DNA from: Mytilus edulis
Taxonomy: Eukaryota > Mollusca > Bivalvia > Mytilida > Mytilidae
DNA length: 64,000 nucleotides
Reading direction: 5' to 3'
Assembly (NCBI RefSeq): GCF_963676685.1
Contig: NC_092346.1
Location: 92,166,255-92,230,254 of the forward strand
The translations under genes and the position numbers were made by a program. Below the pieces are notes generated by a model. That model searched no databases, was not told where the DNA came from, and saw nothing but the letters and a program-made list of their open reading frames with translations. Of the stretch, positions 1-11,082 are shown in pieces (the stretch's first letter is position 1; each line of letters opens with the position of its first letter).

Positions 1-2120
1 CTATATGCATAAGGGAACACAAAAAATATACAACATATTTATTTCATAGGTGCCTCTTATTTTTAGTCTTTTATAAAGATTCCTATTCGAATTGTTTTGC
101 ACTAATTTTTTTGAGGTCTTTTTAAATAGCTTGTTGATCGTTATGAGCAAACGAGCCGTGTTGAAAACCGTACCTTGACCTTTAACTGTTTACTTTTTGT
201 AATACATAATGACTTTAATGGAGGGATGTCTCATTTGCACTCATATCACATTTTTCTATTCATATTGTTAGTTTGAGACTTGATTTCTTGAATCATTAAC
301 TAACAAATGATTCTATTTGAATGATATGAGGTATATACCAAGGACACAGCAACCGAGCAAAACAAATAGCCAGGTAACTATACAATGTGTGAAGCTGTAC
401 ATCGCACCGATTCAAACAATATGAAATAATTGATAACAAGAATTTTCAACTGGTGGGGAAATATTGTTACTTTTCCCCAATAAAACGTTTTTCCACTGTT
501 TCACACCAATTGTCGGAAATACTTAAACTTTGACATTTGTTTGATTAAAACAACGAAAGCCACTTGACAAAAAGAAACCTCCGATATCACGAGATAGTAC
601 CTACAGACGAAAATATTAAATAAATGACAAAATAGATTGATTTTAACAAAGAATAAACCAAAGCTGTATGGATAAATGAATTAATGAAGAGCTGATTAGT
701 GCTGTAACATTCATATATATATATCCTCCTACGATAGGGAGCTTATAATTGATGTATAGTTTAAGTATACTGCAATTACGTAAAAAAATCATACAGATTA
801 CTGGCAACGTAATTCACCGTGATCAAAAACGCATTTCAGCGTCCAATCATCTCACCTCAGAATGACCATTGCAGTTCGGGGTTCTATTATGGTTCAGAGC
901 CCTACATTTATATTGATCTTCAACATTGAAAATCTTGCAAAATGTAATGTAAAATACACATAAGGAACACCAACGTCCGTTTCTATAATGTGCTACTAGT
1001 AATAAAATATATGTAATAATATAAATTAAGGACTTTCACTCAGTCAATACGTTATACATAGACCTGAAAATAATATTGGCAACTGTTATATGATATTTTT
1101 AAATTAAAATTTCATAGTATACAAAACAGATACGATAGAGATAAATATGTAATTCATGTCTGTATTAAAGTAAAACAATGATTTAAATTGAACACAAGAT
1201 TTAATATTTATTAGTACAAGTATATCCTGTTACTGAAGCAATTTTTATTTTTACATTATACACATGCTTTTAAAAGTAAGATATGATCAGTGCCACTTCA
1301 CTATATTACGAAGTGTAAAATGATTTATGTGAAAAAAAGTCCTTTCGTGATTTTCGTTATGACATAGACTTTTTTTTATTTCTTTCCTTGTCAATGTTAA
1401 AACAAAATGTAAACATGATCTCCAATCACAAAACAAAACCAATAAAAAGAAAGAAAAGAAAGAAAGACATATTTCTTAGAATTGTATTTTATACTGTAAA
1501 TGATTTAAAAAAAGGTCCATGAACAGAATAAAAAGAAAATAACAAAAAACTAATTTCCCCCCATTAAAAAATGATACACCAATCCTTTACAAATGAATAT
1601 ATTTTGCAAACAATTGTTTGTATTTTGTAACTAACTACTTATAAATATGAATTCACTTGATAAATTCACTGATTATTCAGTGAATAATTCACAAGGGTAC
1701 TTGGCCAATTGCTTTAGATCGATTAATTTGTCGTTTCAGTATAGAAAAGTGCAATAAAGATATTTTTAGAGAAAACAAAATCAACAACAAAAAACCAAAT
1801 GAACATTAATTTGAGATATACACGAGGAAACTTAAGCTAATCCTTGTTTTTCAAACAACTGTACACATGTGTGCAAATGAGATAATGTTTTAATATCACA
1901 TGTCAGAGGTTTAGCTAGCTAGAAAACCAGGTTTAATACATCTAATTACTTAAGAAAATGCCTGTACCGAGTCAGGAATATGACAGTTGTTCTCCATTCG
2001 TGTGTTGTGTTTGAGCTATGATTTTACCATTTGATTGTGGACTTTCCTTTTTGAATTTTCCTCGAAGTTCAGTATTTTTGTATTTTGATTTTTGTTCCAT
2101 ATCCTAGACGTTCAATTGAA
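1..2120. other. Non-coding AT-rich DNA with two dispersed repeats
   Basis: I see no exon with convincing splice sites or protein motifs here. Two stretches match repeat families seen elsewhere in the window: 118-275 (the family also at 3242-3390 and 47165-47350) and about 1955-2080 (the family also at 4630-4745, 56770-56940 and 62985-63110). The rest is AT-rich sequence with short homopolymer runs. Confidence 0.6.
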
Positions 2121-2482
2121 TACCGCAGTCCCACTAGTATTAGGCCACGATCGGACTACGATCTGTGAAAAAAATCAAATGTTGATGATCGTAGTACGAT
2201 CGTGTAGATCGCAGTAAGGTCGTGTCATGGTCGTGGTGAGGTCTTCAAGATCGTGATGAGCGTGGCCAACTTTGAACATGTTCAAAACAATCGTGGTGCG
2301 GTCGTGGCGAAATCAGGTCGTAGTAGAAGCGTAGTGGTAGCGCACTAAGATCGTAGTAAGATCGCAAAGGTCGCTGTACCATCGTAGCGAGCGCTAGATT
2401 CTATTCGGAGAAACTGCGTTACGATCTCATTGCGACGTTATCACGACCTCACTACGACCATCACGTTCTCACTGCGACCTAG

Positions 2483-3308
2483 CTACGCTTCCATTACGAC
2501 TATTCCACGCTGTTCACGACCATAGTACGATTCTAGCACGCCCTTGCCGTCCTCATCACGCTCTGACCTACGACCTGACTACGTTCATACTACGACTATC
2601 ATTCTCATTGTCTTTTTCACATAAAATATATTAAATCTCTCCAGGTTTTGTTTGCCTGTGTGTAATTGGGACTTCTTATCCATTTTCTAACGGCTCAACC
2701 ATGCTTCGTGTTTTCATATAGATTAGACAGTTGGGTTGCCTGTTTGAATGAGTTTACACTAGTTATTTTGGAGAACTTTTATAGCTTGCTGTTCGGTGTG
2801 AGCCAAGGCTCCGTGTTGAAGGCCGTTCCTTGACCTAAAACTTTTGTAAAATTTAAGTGTGACAAGCCTCCTGTTAAAAAATGAAATATAATTAGAAATA
2901 TTTAAAAGCGAGGTTTTGAAATACATTTTAACCAGTAATATTATATTTTGTCTACGCTTCCATTACGACTATTCCACGCTGTTCACGACCATAGTACGAT
3001 TCTAGCACGCCCTTGCCGTCCTCATCACGCTCTTCTTACGACCTGGCTACGTTCATACTACGACCATCATTCTCATTGTCATTTTCACATAAAATATATT
3101 AAATCTCTCCAGGTTTTGTTTGCCTGTATGTAATTGGGACTTCTTATCCATTTTCTCTAACGGCTCAACCATGCTTCGTGTTTTCATATAGATTAGACAG
3201 TTGGTTTGCCTGTTTGAATGAGTTTAGACTAGTAATTTTGGAGAACTTTTATAGCTTGCTGTTCGGTGTGAGCCAAGGCTCCGTGTTGAAGGCCGTTCCT
3301 TGACCTAT
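2483..3308. repeat. Tandem duplication with a 115-bp filler
   Basis: Copy 1 (2483-2837) and copy 2 (2952-3308) are nearly identical, offset by 469 bp. Between them lies filler at about 2836-2955 that is almost identical to 5386-5506, 2.55 kb downstream and in the same orientation. The filler breaks exactly at both edges of the duplication. Confidence 0.8.
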
Positions 3309-3390
3309 AATGGTTTACTTTTAAAAATAGTTACTTGACGATGAAGAGTTGTCTCATTGGCACTCATACCACATCTTCCTATATCTATTG
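3242..3390 (+). repeat. Dispersed mussel repeat family 1
   Basis: One copy of a repeat whose 3' part ends in a segment containing GTCTCATTGGCACTCATACC. Other copies or fragments in this window lie at 118-275, 2770-2840, 25785-25820 and 47165-47350 on the plus strand and about 20885-21025 on the minus strand. I recognise it as highly repeated in Mytilus sequence. Its class, SINE-like or part of a larger element, is not clear from here. Confidence 0.75.
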
Positions 3391-4378
3391 ACACATCTGT
3401 GTCATCTCTACTATCGTTCATTAAAATATCGTCATTTCAGTTTTATGGACCAGCAATAGGTTTTAAATTAGGTCGGATTGGTCGGTCTGACATCTCTACT
3501 TGATCAAGTTTCGTTACTATCAGAGCTCCCTCTGCCTCTACATCAACCCCTACCACCACGCCCACGTGTTCCAGTAGATTCTGGTGGCATGACTGTATTG
3601 TTTTCGAGAAATCTACGTTCTAATCAGAACTAGAAGGAATGGAACTGTATTCATATGGAACACGAGGTTGACGTTATTGCTGAGAGCGTAGTAAAATCGC
3701 GGTATAAAACCGTGGTAAGAACGTGCTACAATCGCAGTAGAAGCGTGGTAAGATCGTGTTGCAATCGGATAACTCGTGGTATGGTCTTACTGAGAACGTG
3801 ATGAGCGTAGAAAGATCTTGATAAGCGTAGTGAGGTTGCAGAATAAGCGCGGTGAGAACGTGTTATAATCGTAGCGGGTTCGTTGTAGAAGCGTAATGAG
3901 AACGCAGTAGCATCGTGAAAGCAACGAAAATTTACATTTTCATGCCGCTCATACTGCGACCTCACCACGATCTGAATTTATTTTAGATCGCGGTGAGCGG
4001 TGCGATCGTGGTATATTGGGACTTGGGCTTAATCTAATAATATGTCTATTAATTTTAATTTCATTGTACATGGACGTCATTTAACTTGATTAAAATCTTT
4101 ACTGTTCTTATAAAAAAATTCTCTTTGAAATACATATGAAGTGAATGTTTCATAAAAAACATTTTTTTAGTATGAATGCGTATACATAAAAAATTAGACA
4201 AGTAAGCTGCTACATGTTCCTTGACATTAATAATCAAAATACAACTAGGTTCTTATATGTTATTAGATTAATTAAAATAAAATTTTGGGGGGAAGGATTT
4301 TTGTTAACAGTTTTGGCCACCATTGCTTGTTCCAATTGTTCTGTCATTTTTTGTACCATCTTCATTTGACTCATTGTT

Positions 4379-4529
4379 TCAAGAGCGCACTTCCTGGTGG
4401 GCAAAACGTTCTTCATCATCGCGTCTCGGTCCTGTTCTATTATGGCGGCTCATTCGTACAAGGCAGGCGACAATTGACATAAAGATAGATACACCACCAA
4501 CTACAGTGACTATGGTGTGCCATGTATTC
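4379..4529 (-). CDS. Cys-rich membrane protein, exon 3 (membrane segment and tail)
   Basis: Follows acceptor ATTACAG, joins in phase 2 to the upstream exon and codes for one hydrophobic helix (HTIVTVVGGVSIFMSIVAC) flanked by RMSRHNR on the inner side. The tail ends at a TGA at 4379-4381. Confidence 0.75.
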
Positions 4530-7500
4530 CTGTAATATATTTCAAAATTGAATAGTAAAAACACAAATATAAAATTGATGTGTATTCAGAAAAATCACTA
4601 TAACCAGGTTTAACCATCATTTTCTAAATAAGAAAATGCCTGTTCACAGTCCTGAATTTGACAGTTGGTATTTATTCATTTGATTTGTTTAAGCTTTAAT
4701 TTGATTACTGACTTTCCTTTTTGAATTTTCCACGGTGTTCCATGCTTTTGTTAAATTACCTTTTTACTGTATGCTTAGAGTAAACAGAGGTTTACCTATA
4801 ACAGAATGATAAAAGCTATAAGCATTGTGTTTGATGTGTACGCTTCTTGTAATTATCTCAAACTGATCATTTGATTGACACAGATTGTTCATCTTTTATA
4901 AACCAACCAGAAGTGTCACTAGTTCTGAAAAATAAATTATATAGTTTTAAATATAAATATATAGAAGTAATACAGTGTTAGAGTGAATAGATAAAAACGG
5001 TCATACCAAATGCTTGAAAGAATAATTCAATTAAATGTTTGAACGAAAAAATAGCATTTGGAGTTGTATAGTAAAAAATATTATTTTCATCTTTTGGGCC
5101 CATTTATTTTGCAATCACAAACAATACACATACATCGGACTAAAGATAATCACGCGTTTGTTCTATTAATCAAACTTGAAACATCCATTCTTTTAATATG
5201 TGTAAATCCTAGGTGTTTTGAAAAAGCTGACGGTTGTTGTTTTCACGTGAACGTTTCCTTATTCAATTTAATCGTATAATAAAGCAAAAAAAAACACAAA
5301 AAAAAACAATCAAACAAACAAACAAAAAAAAAACAAAAATAAAAAAAAATAAACAAAAACAAAAAAAAAAACAAAAAACTTAAAACTAAACTTTTGTAAA
5401 ATTTAAGTGTGACAAGCCTCCTGTTAAAAAAAATGAAATATAATTAGAAATATTTAAAAGCGAGGTTTTGAAATACATTTTAACCAGTAATATTATATTT
5501 TGTCTAGATGATGTAGTTGAGTAGTAACAATAAAAAACAAAACCACACGCAATCGATTTTGAACACCCTGCTTATACAATGAATGTGTTTGATACCAAAA
5601 TCGAATCGCAGGAATACTGTTAAAAAGTCGTACTTAATATATAGTCCATTATATACTGTCTTCAATGTAATGACAAAGGTACATTATTGGAAAACAAACC
5701 AGTTTTAATTTTTGTACCTGTCATTCTCTTGAACTCTTAAATGTAGTAAAATCTACATTTGGACACAATAAAGAACATTGACGTATGAACTATCTGAAAC
5801 TTTATAAATATCTCTTAGAAAGCGTTTTGGAGAGAAGAAGGTCTGAATGCTACCAAAATTATCAAAGCTGTGAGATGTTAATCATCTTTATGTCAATTCT
5901 ATATTACAATTGTCTATCTTTCTGTTGATACCACGTTTTGAAATTACCAGTAAAAAAGGAGCCCAAAGTGCATATACTGTATTTGACTTACTTTTCACAC
6001 ATATATGAGTCCTGTTCGTCAGTAAGACAATGCCATCTACCATTTACTTTACAACATGACCCTATATCACACACGTATTCAGCAGCATAATCTCCGCCGC
6101 ATATTTCACCTACAAGTGAATCATTATAAAATATAACCCAATGCTGTCAAATATTTAAATTAACTTTTACGGAGTGGCTATTTGTCCGGGTAGACGAATT
6201 GTATATCTGTAAACTGTGAATAAAACTGTACATCTGTAAAGCTGTATATAAACGGTACATATGTAAAACTGTATATAAATTGCGGATATATATCGAATCA
6301 CACAAGATGCAGTGGTAGAATATATATGGGCAGCTTATACATAGATTAAAAATGTGCAGTTAATCCACAATTTTACAGACTTGCAGTTTATATACAGCTT
6401 TAACAATGTACAGTTTATATACAGTTTTACAGATGGACATGTACAGTTTATATACAGTTTTACAGATGTACAGTTTATGTACAGCTTTACAGCGTTACAG
6501 ATGTACATTTTATATGCATCTTTAAAGACTCACGAATAATTGAAATGACAAGGACAAGAATTGATCGGAGAACTATTATTTCACAAAACAATTGACTCGC
6601 TATATCTGTATAAATGGTGGTAAAGATAATCAAAACAGGGATTCGGGAAAAAAACACCCAGTGTCACCCCTAATGTTAATAAAATAATATTCCACCTTCA
6701 TTATTTTAATAAAAATTACAGTTTTGTTTACTTGTGGAAATGGAAAAGGGGGGATAGAAAACTCTCCCACCTCTCGATCAAAATATAAATAGGTTGATGT
6801 TTAAAAGGGGTCTATAATGCTGTTTGACTGCTTCAGACATAATCCGTACGTTACCTTAAAATGCATGAGTCAAACACGTCCCAAGTTTGTTTTAAAAGTA
6901 ATTTCTCCCCTTTATTTACGATGTAAAGCCATAGATATAGAAATACAAATATGACATGTATATGATTTTAAAAAATGTATACGTTGTCCATATTGGACTA
7001 TATTTGACGAACACAACAATTTCAATTGCCAGTTACAAGATTGGCGCCGAACAATTTAAGATTGCAGAACATTGCTTATTAAATTTATGTCCATATATAT
7101 AATTTGCAACTCTCTGGTGACGCTGAAAATTCTATTCCACGCACACGCAAATAGTGACATTCGCATTGTATTGGCCGGACAAATGAACAATATCTTTATG
7201 CAGATAACCTGATAATTGACTTATCGGGCTGCATTTGTGTCTTTTGGAAGTGTTTTGTTGTTTCACCAGCAAACCGGAATATCACTTGATAAGTTCGGAT
7301 CAAACCAATCAACGTCGGTTCAAACATTATGTCGGGGTCAAAGTTATTTTAAGGTAAACATATTTGACGTCACAAAGACGTGATATGCAATTCAATTCGC
7401 CTTTTCAGAATTTAAAGGACTATGGATAATCTCATTGTTGGTACACCAAAATGAAAATAACATTACGTCATTGGTTGAATTTCCATTGTTTGCAACAATT

Positions 7501-8445
7501 TAAACCAACCACAACGTTTTGGTGTAAGCTTTTGAAAATATTACCTAGAGTGCATTAGATTCTGATACGGCGTATTAAGAGCTGAGCAGAGCGATATAGA
7601 CAGTAGGACAACCGATAAAACAGAACCTGTCACGACATAGTCATGATTGTAGTCCGACTAGACAAAACATCTCCCCGAATGTTACGGGACGCACCTAAAT
7701 GTCGGGCTGCGTGGCCGACCTCTCCGGACCATTCCCGATCTGTAGGAATCTGTTACGAACGTATGCGACTACGTTCATATAATGATAGAACATTCAAAAT
7801 CATTGAGGGTAGAAATTCGACTTTTACACTTTTCATTTCTTATCGCTGTCTGATTTCAAACGGGAGTCATAATCGCCACTCTGTGAACGCCACATTGCAC
7901 AAAACTGACATCACAATTGAAAAAGAGAAACTCCGATGACTTGTTATATTTACTTTATGATTTATATGAACAATGGCAGATGGTGTATGAAAGCAAATGA
8001 AACAACTATTCATTTACACCTAACATTACACTTGAACATGTGATCCTCATGCCTTCAACATATACCAAATCTCAAACCGTTTTAATCCTCATGATGTAAT
8101 TTGTTTTGGGGAAATTTCGGCAAAGCTTACATTGACATAAGATATTGTATTTAATTCTAAAAGTTTTACTGTGAGGTGGTTTATAAACTTTTTAATGGCT
8201 AATTTTTTTTTATAGAAATGTCTAGGATCATATAATCAAATTTGGCCCACCATCACAAATATAGTTTAAAATGCAGCATTTAAGAAAATACAAGATATTT
8301 AGATTGATATTTTGAATTGTAAAAAATAACTCAGGTTATAAAAATCACAATTTAAAAGCGTAATATTGTTTATTTACATACCATTTATATGCTGAAAAAT
8401 CAATGCCACAAATAAAATAATAAAAACAAATCTCAGAGTCGTCAT
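4379..8445 (-). CDS. Small cysteine-rich single-pass membrane protein, 3 exons
   Basis: Exons, in transcript order, are 8382-8445, 5992-6109 and 4379-4529; phases agree (1, then 2) and the total is 110 residues plus stop. Residues 1-22 form a hydrophobic signal peptide starting MTTLRFVFI. Residues 25-59 are a compact ectodomain with six cysteines (C25, C35, C40, C41, C49, C59). Residues 66-85 are a membrane segment. The tail of about 25 residues is basic and then acidic. It is predicted to be a type I plasma-membrane protein. I do not recognise the family. The layout, a short Cys-rich domain then one membrane helix, recalls Shisa or CYYR1-type adaptors, but the cysteine spacing does not clearly match. 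It is much shorter than typical receptors. Splice sites are good; a further exon in the 1.5-kb second intron cannot be excluded. A TATA box lies 62 nt upstream of the ATG. Confidence 0.72.
4630..4745 (+). repeat. Dispersed mussel repeat family 2
   Basis: Begins near an AAATGCCTGT-type segment and ends with a GACTTTCC...GAATTTTCC block. Copies or fragments also occur at about 1955-2080, 19015-19095, 56770-56940, 59555-59625 and 62985-63110 on the plus strand, and 10370-10520, 37020-37140, 38975-39065 and 55150-55380 on the minus strand. This one lies just upstream, in plus-strand terms, of the last exon of the Cys-rich gene, so it is in that gene's second intron. Confidence 0.7.
5285..5385. 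repeat. A-rich simple sequence
   Basis: About 100 bp of A with scattered C, inside the second intron of the Cys-rich gene. It directly abuts the segment (5386-5506) that was the template for the filler at 2836-2955. Confidence 0.8.
5992..6109 (-). CDS. Cys-rich membrane protein, exon 2 (six-cysteine domain)
   Basis: Acceptor CTTGTAG and donor GTAAGT are both strong. The reading frame starts GEICGGDYAAEY and carries all six ectodomain cysteines, including an adjacent CC pair. It starts in phase 1 and ends in phase 2. Confidence 0.75.
6205..6515. repeat. Short foldback repeat around a CTGTAAA/TATACAG motif
   Basis: The left part repeats CTGTAAA and CTGTATATAAA; the right part repeats the reverse complement, TTTATATACAG and TTTTACAG, about five times. 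The two halves can fold on each other around a centre near 6300-6340. It lies in the first intron of the Cys-rich gene and has no coding potential. Confidence 0.7.
8382..8445 (-). CDS. Cys-rich membrane protein, exon 1 (signal peptide)
   Basis: Codes for 21 residues from MTTLRFVFI, a strongly hydrophobic signal peptide, and ends in phase 1 at a GTATGT donor. The ATG is chosen because the hydrophobic run follows directly and a TATA box lies just upstream. Confidence 0.7.
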
Positions 8446-8506
8446 ATTCAGCTTATATAAATTAAACGTCTGTAAATATGTTCCTGGACAGGGAAACTAA
8501 ACTGGG

Positions 8507-8514
8507 TTTTTATA
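8507..8514 (-). promoter_or_regulatory. TATA box of the Cys-rich membrane protein gene
   Basis: On the minus strand this reads TATAAAAA, 62 nt upstream of the ATG, so transcription would start near 8480 with a leader of about 35 nt. Position and sequence fit a core TATA element; it is untested. Confidence 0.5.
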
Positions 8515-8519
8515 GATAA

Positions 8520-10745
8520 GTTAAGGAAGTATTGAACACATCATTGCATACACCAATCATCATAGAAAAGTTAAGTGTTATATGCTATGTACCTGTTAAA
8601 TGGTCTATTTTGGTAACATAGTGGATCTGTACGCTAGGTGTCTCTCTTTTATTTTACACAAAATGATTGCAGTGCTAGTATCTTCATTTATGTATTCTAT
8701 CACCTGCCATGTTGATGATTCTATTCAAGGTTTTTTTTACAAATCTATTTCCGAGACATTTACTAGCTAAAAATATTTGAAGCTTCTATCTTATGTTGTG
8801 TCTGACATAGGCTTAGTCTTTGTGTTCAACATGTCACGCATAACGAAGTTATTTGAAGTAATGCAGTGTTTGTTATATTATGATTCGAGGTCATGTTTAT
8901 GCTCTCTTTCAATAATCTTGCTTTGCAATTCACACTGTTTGATGTATTGTATACCCTAAGTTTTCTGTTTCTGTTAAATGTATACTGATGTGGACTTTTA
9001 CTTTCTCAAAAATTTTATTCAAAGAAGAGGGTAAGAGTTGTATGAAGTCACACTACTACATCTACACTCTGTTGCATGTGCCAGTGGCGCGATATACATG
9101 TATGTTCGTATAATGTGATTTAGCACTAGCTAGTATCTGTTGTGATTTTTTTGACTTATTATAATAAAACAACACATTAAATAAGTATAAATTACTTTAT
9201 ACTTTCAAAACATCATACCCCCTGAAAAAAGGAAAGTGAAAGGGGGTCAATGCCACATGTGCTCTTAGCTATTTCAAATGTTGATCCAACATCAAGCCAA
9301 CTGTACAGTTACAAAGAATAGATAATTCTTTGAAAAACTAAAAAAATGTCTAGCACAGTCAGGGTACAAGAAATGGAATATTTCTTTTGAACTGACATGG
9401 AATATCGCACTTTTTTTTCTCAATCGATTAATGAATTTCGAACAGCGATATACTATTGACGTATTGTTGCCATCAGCGTCGTAGCTATTGCATGACCTAG
9501 ACAAAGTTTTATAACATTTATATCAAAGAAAAAAGATATTTTTACCAACTCTTTACGTGGTTATTTGAAGACAACAAACACTGCTGGTGGAATTAAAACA
9601 TGTTTGAACAAGCCATATTCTTTATTCACATAGGAAACTCCTGAGTTTGTACTTCCGTTTTTTGTATTGTTTCCTGTTTACTCATCAAAATGGTCTACTT
9701 AACACCCACTTACATTGTCAACTTTTCTATTTGGAATATAACTTTCAAACATGTAACATATTATGGTTCTGAGTATGCGCGCACCGTTGGCTGATAGACG
9801 TCAGTCATCAATTCTAATCATCTTAGATTTCCATCCTTGCAAATTAATTTATAATGAAATTTAAAAAATAAGATGACCATGAAACAAAAAGAAAATTAGT
9901 GTGCACACTTTGAATCCCAACATCCCGAAATTCGGTACCTAGGACGATTATCCCTGCTGTCTGGAACATCTAATTATGGTGTGTTTCACTGAACTTGTAC
10001 ACTTTTTGATTAAAGGAACAGCGCTGAGGTTCACCTCCGGGTGCGAATTTTCTCACTGAATCGAAAATCCATGACAGGTGACCTTCGGCTGGTTTTTTTT
10101 ATCGGTTGTTGTCTCTTTGACATATTCCCCATTTCCATTCTCAAATGTATTGTTTGTACTACTTCTGTCTTCCGATAAACAATCACTGAATGAAAATATA
10201 ATTTGTCATGTTTGTTGATAACACATTGTAGATTCGTAATAATTATAAAACACGTGTATACAGAAATACTTAGTTGTATACGTGCATTGGTTGAATAACT
10301 TTTAAAATTATATGAATTTAAACACAACTAAACATTTTGTCTAATTAAATGTGGCGCTGACATCAAATGGCAAAATCATATGATAAAACACATCAAACGA
10401 ATGGACAACAACTGTCATATTCCTGACTTGTTACAGGCATTTTCGAATGTAGAAAATAGTGGAATGAACCTTGTTTTATAGCGCTAAACATCTCACTTGT
10501 ACGACAGTCGCATTAAATTCCATTATATTTACACCGATGCGTGAACAAAAAAGATATAATAGGTAAAATTGTCAAAATAGGAGCACAACAGTCATCAATG
10601 TGTCACAATTGATTACGCCATGTTTAATAATTGAAAATACAATGTTCAACTCCACCATTACCTCCTTTGATACAAAGTCACCAAGAAACTAGGAGGCAAT
10701 CATTAAATAGTCAATTCACTTGTATGTCATTATTTCAATATACTG
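8520..10745. other. Intergenic interval between two minus-strand genes
   Basis: This is upstream of the Cys-rich gene and downstream of the oxidoreductase gene. No exon is supported. About 10040-10150 (minus) matches the repeat also seen at 48405-48545 and 49520-50100, and 10370-10520 (minus) is repeat family 2. The remainder is AT-rich with no clear structure. Confidence 0.6.
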
Positions 10746-10751
10746 TTTATT
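10746..10751 (-). terminator. Polyadenylation signal of the GMC oxidoreductase gene
   Basis: Reads AATAAA on the minus strand, 76 nt after the stop codon at 10827, a normal position for a short 3' untranslated region. Cleavage would be expected 10-30 nt further downstream. Confidence 0.55.
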
Positions 10752-10826
10752 GTCATTAACCTGAATAATTTGAATATGGATTTGTAATCTAAAATATATC
10801 TATTTTTCTTCCTAAATTACATGTTG

Positions 10827-11082
10827 TCATATCAAGTTCGTTGATAACAACTTTTGTATTAGTTGGGATGACCATGCAGATATATTGGAAGTTTCAATGT
10901 CTTCAAGTTGAGTGAAAAACTTGGTATTTAGTTTGTTTCGTATGTCCAACACCGTATCTTTCCCCCTGATAAGATCTGCAGCTTTCTCGGCTATCATTAT
11001 TGTTGGGGTATTGGTCTCTCCAGATATCAAATTTCTCATCACAGATGCATCAACTACTCGTAATCCTTGTATACCTTTAACC
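10827..11082 (-). CDS. GMC oxidoreductase exon 11 (C-terminus)
   Basis: Reads [16 protein letters not shown], then [20 protein letters not shown], the conserved C-terminal active-site and FAD-binding block. It continues for a tail of about 45 residues not typical of the family and stops at 10827-10829. Confidence 0.93.

Larger units (their letters stand above)
2127..4023. mobile_element. Foldback element with arms of degenerate short repeats
   Basis: The two ends are inverted copies: AGTCCCA followed shortly by CCACGATCG at the left, and the reverse complement ending in TGGGACT at the right. Inside, the left arm (about 2141-2395) is a degenerate repeat of roughly 10-12 bp of the type GATCGTGGTGAG. 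About 2414-2605 carries the same repeat on the opposite strand, 2952-3080 repeats that orientation, and 3683-4010 returns mostly to the first. No coding capacity is seen. The element also contains a 469-bp tandem duplication described separately. The arm structure is seen directly; calling it a foldback DNA element is inference. I could not fix a target-site duplication. Confidence 0.65.

Noticed and set aside
7643-7939. Plus-strand ORF of 98 codons in a locally GC-richer patch
   Set aside because: No splice sites or domain recognised, inside the intron of the minus-strand Cys-rich gene; probably part of a repeat. I could not identify it.
10031-10327. Minus-strand ORF of 98 codons
   Set aside because: Overlaps a dispersed repeat related to the sequences at 48405-50100; no protein features.
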